From: Candidatus Melainabacteria bacterium
GTDB lineage: Bacteria; Actinomycetota; Actinomycetes; Mycobacteriales; Pseudonocardiaceae
Length of the DNA stretch: 5,907 nucleotides
NCBI GenBank assembly: GCA_903970565.1
Contig: CAJCJE010000489.1
Span: 1 to 5,907 of the forward strand
Direction of reading: 5' to 3'
The position numbers were made by a program, and so were the translations under genes. Positions 1 through 4,577 of this stretch are shown here, piece by piece (the stretch's first letter is position 1; the number at the start of each line of letters is the position of its first letter). Below the pieces are notes generated by a model. It ran no database searches and had not been told where the DNA came from. It saw only the letters and a program-made list of their open reading frames with translations.

Positions 1-303
1 CAGCACGACGTCCGTCGCGCATCCCGGCGGCCGACAGACCGTCAGCCGCGTCGTCGGCCATTCCACCCGCCGCGTCACCCCGTCGACCAGATTCACCGTG
101 GGCCGGGTGACCTGGAAGTCGTAGTAGTCGTCCGGGTCGATCTCCGCCAACGGAGTGGCGTCCCAGCTCAACTGCAAATGCTCGATCGCTGTTGTCGCTG
201 AGTCACCGGCGTCGTTCCATCCCTCGAATGCGGCGACCAACACCGGTTCGGTCAACTCAACTGCCTTGGTGGGCTGCTCCTTGCCCTGGTCAGGATCGGT
301 CAC
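1..303 (-). CDS. PAC2 family protein (N-terminal part, gene runs off the left edge)
   Basis: The reverse strand reads without a stop from GTG at 303 to the window edge, giving 101 N-terminal residues. The segment has the features I associate with actinobacterial PAC2-family proteins: a PVLVAAFEGWNDAGD stretch at about residues 20-34, then acidic EIDPDDYYDFQV and a TRRVEWPTTRL segment. PAC2 proteins are named after eukaryotic proteasome assembly chaperone 2. Their bacterial role is not settled, although actinobacteria that carry the Pup-proteasome usually have them. The GTG start is supported by a very good ribosome binding site five bases upstream. No signal peptide or membrane segment is visible, so it should be cytosolic. 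The family call is by sequence recognition; the C-terminal part lies outside the window. Confidence 0.87.
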   Translation of the reverse strand, partial: MTDPDQGKEQPTKAVELTEPVLVAAFEGWNDAGDSATTAIEHLQLSWDATPLAEIDPDDYYDFQVTRPTVNLVDGVTRRVEWPTTRLTVCRPPGCATDVVL

Positions 304-306
304 GTG

Positions 307-314
307 ATCACCTC
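307..314 (-). promoter_or_regulatory. Ribosome binding site of the PAC2 gene
   Basis: On the minus strand GAGGTGAT ends close to the GTG start at 303, with five bases between the GAGGTG core and the start. It matches the complement of the 16S rRNA 3' end (AGGAGGTGATC type) over eight or nine bases. This strong match fixes the start of the leftward gene. Confidence 0.75.
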
Positions 315-422
315 ATCGGCTCTGCCGACTGTCTGCCTGGTGGCCAGCGGGCCCGCGCCCGGCACTGTGGCCGCTGCGCGCCCCGCGGTCAATGACGACC
401 CTGCGTACTCGCTCACCCGGCA

Positions 423-428
423 AGCCTA
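423..428 (-). promoter_or_regulatory. Candidate -10 box for the leftward PAC2 gene
   Basis: TAGGCT on the minus strand (428 to 423) fits the actinobacterial group-1 sigma factor -10 pattern TAnnnT. Transcription would start near position 416 and give a leader of about 113 bases before the GTG at 303. No good TTGAC-like -35 is visible at 17-18 bases, so the call rests on the -10 match, its intergenic position and its symmetry with the box on the other strand. Confidence 0.45.
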
Positions 429-455
429 CGACCGAGCGGCCCCTCCCGGAGACCG

Positions 456-461
456 TAGGCT
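456..461 (+). promoter_or_regulatory. Candidate -10 box for the rightward HAD gene
   Basis: TAGGCT at 456-461 fits the TAnnnT -10 pattern. Transcription would be expected to start at about 468, giving a leader of roughly 259 bases before the HAD start at 727. An ATG lies exactly at 468, so a leaderless short reading frame is also possible. No clear -35 is seen. The box forms an inverted repeat with the leftward box at 423-428. Confidence 0.45.
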
Positions 462-600
462 GTACACATGGTCAACCGCGTGTCGCCGAGCGGGACCGCG
501 GCCGGTCCCCGCGCTGCTCGCCGGCCCTGCCGAACGCGGGTCTCGACCTCGCTCCCGTCGCTGGTGAACGGTAGTTTCGGCATCGAAAGTACCGAAGGTG

Positions 601-625
601 CCGCAGGCGTCGAAGGTGCCTGCGG
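601..625. repeat. Hairpin-forming inverted repeat in the HAD gene leader
   Basis: CCGCAGGC (601-608) and GCCTGCGG (618-625) are perfect complements around a nine-base loop, so a stable GC-rich stem could form in the leader RNA about 100 bases before the HAD start. No run of T follows it. The loop and right arm overlap copies of a GGCGTCGAA-type repeat, so the pairing may be a by-product of that repetition. Confidence 0.4.
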
Positions 626-715
626 GCGTCGAACCGGCGAACGCGGTCGAATACGACATACGGTCGCCATTCGTGGGTCCGATCGGAGCCGACAACGACG
701 TCGAATCCCCGTGAG

Positions 716-722
716 AAGGAGG
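716..722 (+). promoter_or_regulatory. Ribosome binding site of the first HAD gene
   Basis: AAGGAGG lies four bases before GTG at 727. An ATG overlapping this start (725-727) is followed directly by TGA and cannot be used. The strong Shine-Dalgarno match decides for GTG 727 over later in-frame candidates such as GTG 799 and ATG 810, which have no such site. Confidence 0.75.
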
Positions 723-726
723 ACAT

Positions 727-1458
727 GTGACCCGACCGTCGCGGCAACCGAATCCCGCGCACGGCCAGGAACCCGACGGCTCGTCCTTACCGGCGGCCGT
801 GCTGTGGGACATGGACGGCACCCTGATCGACTCCGAGAAGCTCTGGGACGTCTCCCTGCGCGAACTGATGGCGCACCTCGGCGCGGCCGAACTGCGCCAG
901 GAGGTCCGGGAGGCGCTCATCGGCTCCAACATGCGGCACACCTGCGAGGTGCTGCTCGCCGAGGCCGACCGGCCGATCACCCCGGCCTCGGTCGCCGAAA
1001 CCGGCCGGTGGCTCACCGAACGGACCCGGCAGCTGTTCGCCACCGACCTGCCCTGGCGTCCCGGCGCGCGCGAGGCCCTGGCCTCGGTCCGGGCCGGCGG
1101 GGTGCGCACCGCGCTGGTCACCTCGACCGAACGCGAACTCACCGAGGTCGCACTGGATACCATCGGCCGTGAGTTCTTCGACGTCACCGTCTGCGGGGAC
1201 GAAGTGGACGGTCGCAACAAGCCCGATCCCTGGCCCTACCTGAGCGCCGCGCGCCTGCTCGGCGTCGACCCCCGGCGCTGCGTCGCGGTCGAGGACTCGG
1301 TCACCGGCTCGGCCTCCGCCGAGGCCGCCGGCTGCGTCGTGCTCGTCGTGCCCTGCGACGCCCCGGTGCCCTCGGGCCCCCGACGGATTCTGCGGGACTC
1401 CCTGGTTGGCGTTGACATCCGCGTGTTCGGTGAACTTCTCGCCGTCGGCGTCGGCTGA
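727..1458 (+). CDS. HAD-superfamily hydrolase, beta-phosphoglucomutase/CbbY-like
   Basis: This 243-residue protein carries all four HAD motifs. Motif I is DMDGT with nucleophile Asp28 and acid/base Asp30; motif II lies in ALVTST near Thr132; motif III is Lys165 in NKPDPWPY; motif IV is Glu189-Asp190 in VAVEDS. The helical insert between motifs I and II, about residues 35-110, is a C1-type cap, so it belongs to subfamily IA with phosphoglycolate phosphatases and beta-phosphoglucomutases. A Mg-dependent phosphatase or phosphomutase acting on a small phosphorylated metabolite in the cytosol is expected. The substrate cannot be read from the sequence. The first 22 residues precede the domain and look disordered. 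The gene lies 75 bp upstream of hisE in the same direction and may read into it. It is not a histidinol-phosphatase by sequence, although that role was considered because of its position. Confidence 0.9.
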   Translation: MTRPSRQPNPAHGQEPDGSSLPAAVLWDMDGTLIDSEKLWDVSLRELMAHLGAAELRQEVREALIGSNMRHTCEVLLAEADRPITPASVAETGRWLTERTRQLFATDLPWRPGAREALASVRAGGVRTALVTSTERELTEVALDTIGREFFDVTVCGDEVDGRNKPDPWPYLSAARLLGVDPRRCVAVEDSVTGSASAEAAGCVVLVVPCDAPVPSGPRRILRDSLVGVDIRVFGELLAVGVG

Positions 1459-1490
1459 CCCGTTCATGTCACATCGTGGGAGGTCGCCGG

Positions 1491-1517
1491 GTCGCCCGAA
1501 CGGGGCAGCCGGGCGAC
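1491..1517. repeat. Perfect 8-bp dyad just upstream of the hisE -10 box
   Basis: GTCGCCCG (1491-1498) and CGGGCGAC (1510-1517) are exact complements around an 11-base spacer, with one further G-T pair outside. The dyad covers the position where a -35 element for the hisE promoter would fall and ends three bases before its -10 box. It could be an operator, or a hairpin that ends transcripts coming from the HAD gene. There is no T tract. Confidence 0.45.
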
Positions 1518-1520
1518 TGG

Positions 1521-1526
1521 CAGGAT
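1521..1526 (+). promoter_or_regulatory. Candidate -10 box for leaderless transcription of hisE
   Basis: CAGGAT lies exactly seven bases before GTG 1534, the spacing seen in actinobacterial leaderless promoters where transcription starts on the first base of the start codon. It differs from the TAnnnT pattern only at the first position. No convincing Shine-Dalgarno sequence is present before this start, which supports leaderless initiation. Confidence 0.5.
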
Positions 1527-1533
1527 TGCCGGC

Positions 1534-1797
1534 GTGAAAACGTTCGACGAGCTGTTCGCCGAACTCCGCGATCGTGCGGACCAGCGGCCCGCCGGATCGG
1601 CGACGGTGGCGGCACTGGATGCCGGTGTTCATGCGCAAGGCAAGAAGGTGCTCGAGGAGGCCGGCGAGGTGTGGATCGCCGCCGAGCACGAGTCCGACGA
1701 CCGCGTGGCCGAGGAAGTGTCCCAACTGTTGTACCGGGTGCAGGTACTGCTGCTGGGCCGAGGCCTGAGCCTGGAGGACGTGTACCGACATCTGTGA
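1534..1797 (+). CDS. hisE: Phosphoribosyl-ATP pyrophosphohydrolase
   Basis: HisE hydrolyses phosphoribosyl-ATP to phosphoribosyl-AMP and pyrophosphate, the second step of histidine synthesis, in the cytosol. The 87-residue protein is a typical free-standing HisE of the all-alpha MazG-like fold. It begins [10 protein letters not shown], has [19 protein letters not shown] at about residues 36-54 with metal-binding Glu41, Glu42 and Glu45, then [14 protein letters not shown] (60-73), and ends SLEDVYRHL as actinobacterial members do. Where MazG-type enzymes generally have ExxD, this one has Glu61-Val-Ser-Gln64; the M. tuberculosis protein, as I remember it, also has Gln. GTG 1534 gives the expected N-terminus and lacks a Shine-Dalgarno sequence, fitting a leaderless transcript. 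hisG follows after 56 bases. The function is secure from family and context together. Confidence 0.96.
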   Translation: MKTFDELFAELRDRADQRPAGSATVAALDAGVHAQGKKVLEEAGEVWIAAEHESDDRVAEEVSQLLYRVQVLLLGRGLSLEDVYRHL

Positions 1798-1842
1798 TCG
1801 ATCTGCCCGGCACAGCCGACGTGATGGCCGATTCGATCATCA

Positions 1843-1846
1843 GGAG
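1843..1846 (+). promoter_or_regulatory. Ribosome binding site of hisG
   Basis: GGAG lies seven bases before ATG 1854. An in-frame ATG ten codons earlier (1824) has no such site and would add residues not expected before the conserved [10 protein letters not shown] start, so 1854 is preferred. Confidence 0.65.
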
Positions 1847-1853
1847 TACCCGC

Positions 1854-2699
1854 ATGTTGCGAGTTGCCGTTCCCAACAAGGGCGCCCTTTCCCTGGCCGC
1901 CGCCGAAATGCTCACCGAGGCCGGCTACCAGCGCCGGTACGAGTCACGTGATCTGACCGTCCTGGACCAGAACAACGACGTCGAGTTCTTCTTCCTGCGT
2001 CCGAAGGACATCGCGATCTACGTCGGCTCCGGCGACCTCGACCTCGGCATCACCGGTCGCGACCTCGCGCTGGACTCCGGCGCCAAGGTGACCGAGCGGC
2101 TGGCACTGGGCTTCGGCCGGTCCACCTTCCGCTACGCGGCCCCGGTCGGTGCCGAGTGGACGGTCGCCGACCTCGCCGGCAAGCGGCTGGCCACCTCCTA
2201 TCCGCGCCTGGTCCGGGAAAACCTGGCCGAACAGGGCGTGGCCGCCGAGGTGATCCGGCTCGACGGCGCCGTGGAGATCTCCGTGCAGCTCGGCGTCGCC
2301 GACGCGATCGCCGATGTCGTGGAGTCCGGCCGGTCGCTGCGCCAACACAACCTGGTCGCCTTCGGCGAGCCGATCTGCAAGTCCGAGGCCGTCCTCATCG
2401 AGGGCCTGGACCGACCGGACGACGGGGCGAAGGCCCAGCTCACCGCCAGGTTGAAGGGTGTCGTCGTCGGCCAGAACTACCTGATGATCGACTACGACTG
2501 CCCGAAGGTGCTGCTGGCCGAGGCGATCCAGCTCACCCCCGGTCTGGAATCACCGACCGTCGCGGCACTGGCCGACCCGGACTGGGTCGCGGTGCGGGCG
2601 ATGGTGGCCCGCAAGGAGGCCAACCTGGTGATGGACGAACTCGCCGGTATCGGCGCCAAGGCCGTGGTCGCCTTCGACATCCGCTCCTGTCGACTCTGA
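1854..2699 (+). CDS. hisG: ATP phosphoribosyltransferase, long form
   Basis: HisG joins ATP and PRPP to form phosphoribosyl-ATP, the first and controlled step of histidine synthesis. At 281 residues this is the long, homohexameric type that works without HisZ. The catalytic part starts [12 protein letters not shown], with [20 protein letters not shown] at residues 49-68. The PRPP-binding loop follows, with [16 protein letters not shown] at 138-153 and VVESGRSL after it. The C-terminal regulatory ACT-like domain starts around residue 210 ([10 protein letters not shown]) and includes TPGLESPT (228-235) and [12 protein letters not shown] (240-251). In the M. tuberculosis enzyme this domain binds histidine for feedback inhibition. 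No catalytic segment is missing. The spacing to hisE suggests one transcript. The stop codon overlaps the Shine-Dalgarno sequence of the next gene. Confidence 0.97.
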   Translation: MLRVAVPNKGALSLAAAEMLTEAGYQRRYESRDLTVLDQNNDVEFFFLRPKDIAIYVGSGDLDLGITGRDLALDSGAKVTERLALGFGRSTFRYAAPVGAEWTVADLAGKRLATSYPRLVRENLAEQGVAAEVIRLDGAVEISVQLGVADAIADVVESGRSLRQHNLVAFGEPICKSEAVLIEGLDRPDDGAKAQLTARLKGVVVGQNYLMIDYDCPKVLLAEAIQLTPGLESPTVAALADPDWVAVRAMVARKEANLVMDELAGIGAKAVVAFDIRSCRL

Positions 2700-2703
2700 G
2701 GGG
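2698..2703 (+). promoter_or_regulatory. Ribosome binding site of the ABM-fold gene, overlapping the hisG stop
   Basis: GAGGGG starts inside the hisG TGA (2697-2699) and lies eight bases before ATG 2712. A GTG two codons earlier (2706) would be only two bases from it, so ATG 2712 is the better start. The overlap predicts translational coupling to hisG. Confidence 0.6.
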
Positions 2704-2711
2704 CTGTGACC

Positions 2712-3017
2712 ATGACCGATCCCGTCCTCGAAGTCGCCAGGCTCGACGTGCGGCCCGGCCAGGAAACCGCCTTCCAGCAAACGTTCGCGCTGGCCCGCTC
2801 CAGCATCGCGGCCTCACCCGGTTTCCTCGGTCTGGAACTGCGCCGCTGCACCGAAACCCGCAACCGCTACCTGCTACTGGTCCGATGGGCGAGTATCGAC
2901 GACCATACGGTCGGCTTCCGCCAGGGCCCGAACTACGGTCGGTGGAAGGACCTGCTGCACCACTTCTACGACCCGTTCCCTGAGGTCGAGCACTACGAGA
3001 CCGTCGAGTTGCCGTGA
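2712..3017 (+). CDS. Small ABM-fold protein (antibiotic biosynthesis monooxygenase domain)
   Basis: The 101-residue product looks like a single ABM domain of the dimeric alpha+beta barrel superfamily. A first strand LEVARLDVRPGQE (residues 6-18) leads to a helix, then the typical SPGFLGLELRRC (35-46), strand RYLLLVRWAS (52-61) and a helix beginning IDDHTVGFR with His65 and Arg70. The tail KDLLHHFYDPFPEVEHYE resembles the end of the barrel. Members include cofactor-free monooxygenases, haem-degrading enzymes and many of unknown role; the name does not show that this one makes an antibiotic. It is probably a homodimer in the cytosol, with no signal peptide or membrane segment. The gene is 12 bases behind hisG and overlaps the next gene by GTGA, so it is coupled on both sides. 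Its substrate is unknown. Confidence 0.8.
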   Translation: MTDPVLEVARLDVRPGQETAFQQTFALARSSIAASPGFLGLELRRCTETRNRYLLLVRWASIDDHTVGFRQGPNYGRWKDLLHHFYDPFPEVEHYETVELP

Positions 3018-3697
3018 CGATCAGCGCGGTCGTCTTCGACTACTTCGGCACCCTCACCCCGAGCCTGCGCCAGGCAGCCTCCGGCCGCAACCAGTCCGAA
3101 CTGGCCGGCCTGCTCGGCGTTGACCCGGTGGCGCTGGACAACTGGTGGCAGGCCAGCTATCCGGATCGGTCCACCGGCCGGACGGGCGATGGCATCAGCA
3201 CCATGCGGCTGTTGTCACAGACCCTCGGTGGGACCGATTCGGCGGATATCCTGCGCGCCGCGCAGGATATCCGGCTGGCCACCTACGCGCGGATGAGCAC
3301 CCCGCGCGTGGACGCCGTCGAGGTACTGACCGCGTTGCGCGCGCGGGGCCTGCGGATCGGCGTGCTCAGCGACTGCTCACCCGAACTTCCCGAACTGTGG
3401 CCGACGCTGCCACTGGTGTCCCTTGTGGACGATCCGGTGTTCTCCAGCGTGGTCGGCGAACGCAAACCGCACCCCAGTATGTACACGACCGTGTGCGCGA
3501 CATTGGGCGTCACCCCGGCGGACTGCCTCTACGTCGGCGACGGCGGCAGCGGCGAACTCACCGGCGCGACCAGGTTCGGGATGCGCGCGGTGCTGATCGC
3601 CGACGAGAACTGGACGGGCGCGCACCGGTTCGACACCGACGACTGGCACGGCGAAACCATCCACAACCTGGCCGACGTCCCCGGCCTGATTCCGTAG
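3014..3697 (+). CDS. HAD-superfamily protein, haloacid dehalogenase-like motif I
   Basis: This 227-residue protein has a HAD Rossmann core. Motif I is FDYFGTLT with Asp9 as nucleophile, motif II Ser119 in IGVLSDCS, motif III Lys151 in ERKPHPSMY, and motif IV VGDGGSGEL with Asp176 and Glu181. Residues 14-100 form a helical C1-type cap. The second motif-I aspartate, the general acid/base of HAD phosphatases, is Phe11. L-2-haloacid dehalogenases have Tyr at that place (DAYGT), so the protein may be a dehalogenase-like hydrolase or a non-phosphatase member. Its GTG start overlaps the stop of the ABM gene as GTGA, with only a weak Shine-Dalgarno sequence, pointing to termination-reinitiation. Whether it acts with the ABM protein is unknown. 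Family membership is sure; activity is not. Confidence 0.86.
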   Translation: MTISAVVFDYFGTLTPSLRQAASGRNQSELAGLLGVDPVALDNWWQASYPDRSTGRTGDGISTMRLLSQTLGGTDSADILRAAQDIRLATYARMSTPRVDAVEVLTALRARGLRIGVLSDCSPELPELWPTLPLVSLVDDPVFSSVVGERKPHPSMYTTVCATLGVTPADCLYVGDGGSGELTGATRFGMRAVLIADENWTGAHRFDTDDWHGETIHNLADVPGLIP

Positions 3698-3740
3698 CCG
3701 AGCACGGTCAACCCGAGACCGACCAACGGAATCCGACGAA

Positions 3741-3777
3741 CGGCCGCGACGCGCTCGGCCGCGATGCGCTCGGCCGC
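3741..3777. repeat. 15-bp tandem repeat in the convergent gap, possible two-way terminator
   Basis: CGGCCGCGACGCGCT (3741-3755) is followed directly by CGGCCGCGATGCGCT (3756-3770), one base different, and by a partial third copy CGGCCGC (3771-3777). It lies between the stop codons of two genes that converge (3697 and 3777). Because CGGCCG is its own complement, neighbouring copies can pair as six-base stems with nine-base loops on either strand. There is no T run, so a terminator role is only a guess from position. Confidence 0.55.
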
Positions 3778-4565
3778 TAACGGCGCCGGATCAACAACTC
3801 CTGCGCGCCCCGCCCGACCTGACCAACCTGATCGTGCAGCACGCTGGTTGCCGTTCCGAACCCGTTCGGGCCGATCGCGGTGTTCGCGTCCAACCCGATC
3901 CACTCGCCGTCCGGCTCGCGCAGGACATGCACGGTCAACTCGGTGTTGATGAACATCCACTCCCGGATGTCCAGCCGGTTCGACAGCCCGTTCCCGGAAT
4001 CCGCGACCGCCATCAGCCGCTGCAACCCGTCGGGCTCCTCACCGTCCACCAGTGACACCCGCTGCCGCACCCAGGCCGCCGCCGGGCCAGGCTCGGCGAA
4101 GTTTCCGTGAACGGACAACCACTCCATCGCGCTCAGATAGCCGTCGACCCAGCTCTCCGGCGCGTAGATCCGTGTCGCGTTCGCCATCGGCGCCATCGGC
4201 TCGGCCACTCCACCGGCCACCGAGGAGGTGTCGCTCGCCGTGATCCGCCACGCCGTCGCCCTGGCCACCGTCCGACCGGCCGCGACCAGTTCGGCGCTGA
4301 CCATCTCCACCGCGCGGCCCGGCCGCTCGACCGTGCCGCGCACCTGGAGTTCGGTCACCGGAACCGGTCCGAGGATCTCCACGGTGATCCGCGCCAGTCG
4401 CAGGTCATCGCGCGGCGCGCAGCGCTGTATCGCTCTGGTCAGCAGGGCGGACGGCGGTCCCAGATGCTGGTGCTCGGCCGACCACGGCCCCACCGTGTGC
4501 TTCGTCGAGACGAACCGGTTCTCGCCGAGCGGCAGGTAGAACGCCTCCGTCAGTGCGTCAGTCAT
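3777..4565 (-). CDS. Acyl-CoA thioesterase-like protein, double hotdog
   Basis: The 262-residue protein resembles the TesB-like thioesterases of actinobacteria, which hydrolyse acyl-CoA thioesters in the cytosol. The N-terminal hotdog has GPWSAEHQHLGPPSALLTRA (residues 26-45), where most relatives as I recall them read HGGPPAALL, and continues with LARITVEILGPVPV. The C-terminal hotdog has EWMFINTELTVHVLREPDGE (202-221), GLDANTAIGPNGFGTATSVL (224-243) and GRGAQELLIRRR at the end. Asp226, Thr240 or Ser241, and Gln255 are plausible counterparts of the Asp/Thr/Gln set of E. coli TesB, by pattern only. ATG 4565 is chosen because its GAGG site overlaps the stop of the upstream nuclease gene and because the frame before it has no family-like residues. 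The acyl group is unknown. Confidence 0.87.
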   Translation of the reverse strand: MTDALTEAFYLPLGENRFVSTKHTVGPWSAEHQHLGPPSALLTRAIQRCAPRDDLRLARITVEILGPVPVTELQVRGTVERPGRAVEMVSAELVAAGRTVARATAWRITASDTSSVAGGVAEPMAPMANATRIYAPESWVDGYLSAMEWLSVHGNFAEPGPAAAWVRQRVSLVDGEEPDGLQRLMAVADSGNGLSNRLDIREWMFINTELTVHVLREPDGEWIGLDANTAIGPNGFGTATSVLHDQVGQVGRGAQELLIRRR

Positions 4566-4573
4566 GCCCTTGG

Positions 4574-4577
4574 CCTC
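4574..4577 (-). promoter_or_regulatory. Ribosome binding site of the thioesterase gene, overlapping the nuclease stop
   Basis: On the minus strand TGAGG combines the nuclease stop codon (4578-4576) with GAGG, eight bases before ATG 4565. The arrangement predicts coupled translation of the two genes and fixes the thioesterase start. Confidence 0.6.

Larger units (their letters stand above)
423..461. repeat. 8-bp inverted repeat formed by divergent promoters
   Basis: AGCCTACG at 423-430 is the exact reverse complement of CGTAGGCT at 454-461, with 23 bases between the arms. The arm centres are 31 bp apart, about three helical turns. Each arm contains a TAGGCT -10 box pointing outwards, so the two putative promoters would share the DNA between them for their -35 regions. 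That would allow joint control by one regulator, but no regulator can be named. Confidence 0.5.
304..726. other. Divergent intergenic region between the PAC2 and HAD genes
   Basis: These 423 bases separate two genes that read away from each other. They contain the PAC2 ribosome binding site, a pair of back-to-back TAGGCT boxes, an imperfect thrice-repeated segment related to GGCGTCGAAGGTGCC (starting at 579, 606 and 625), a hairpin at 601-625, and the HAD ribosome binding site. Several frames stay open here, as is usual in GC-rich DNA, but none gives a recognisable protein. One of them, starting with ATG at 468, is discussed in the findings because it sits at the expected transcription start of the rightward promoter. 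Confidence 0.6.

Noticed and set aside
1466..1537. 23-codon reading frame from ATG 1466 whose stop overlaps the hisE start as GTGA
   Set aside because: It has no Shine-Dalgarno sequence, only one His codon and spans a dyad. The overlap is expected by chance, and a leaderless hisE explains the region better.
787..1791. Long minus-strand open frame opposite the HAD gene and hisE
   Set aside because: It is the antisense shadow of two secure genes, typical of GC-rich coding DNA, and the translation has no recognisable domain.
1476..1853. Long upstream extension of the hisG frame, starting at GTG 1476 and running through hisE in another frame
   Set aside because: The extension is arginine-rich and lies over hisE, which is certain. 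The conserved HisG start [10 protein letters not shown] with GGAG before ATG 1854 gives the family length.
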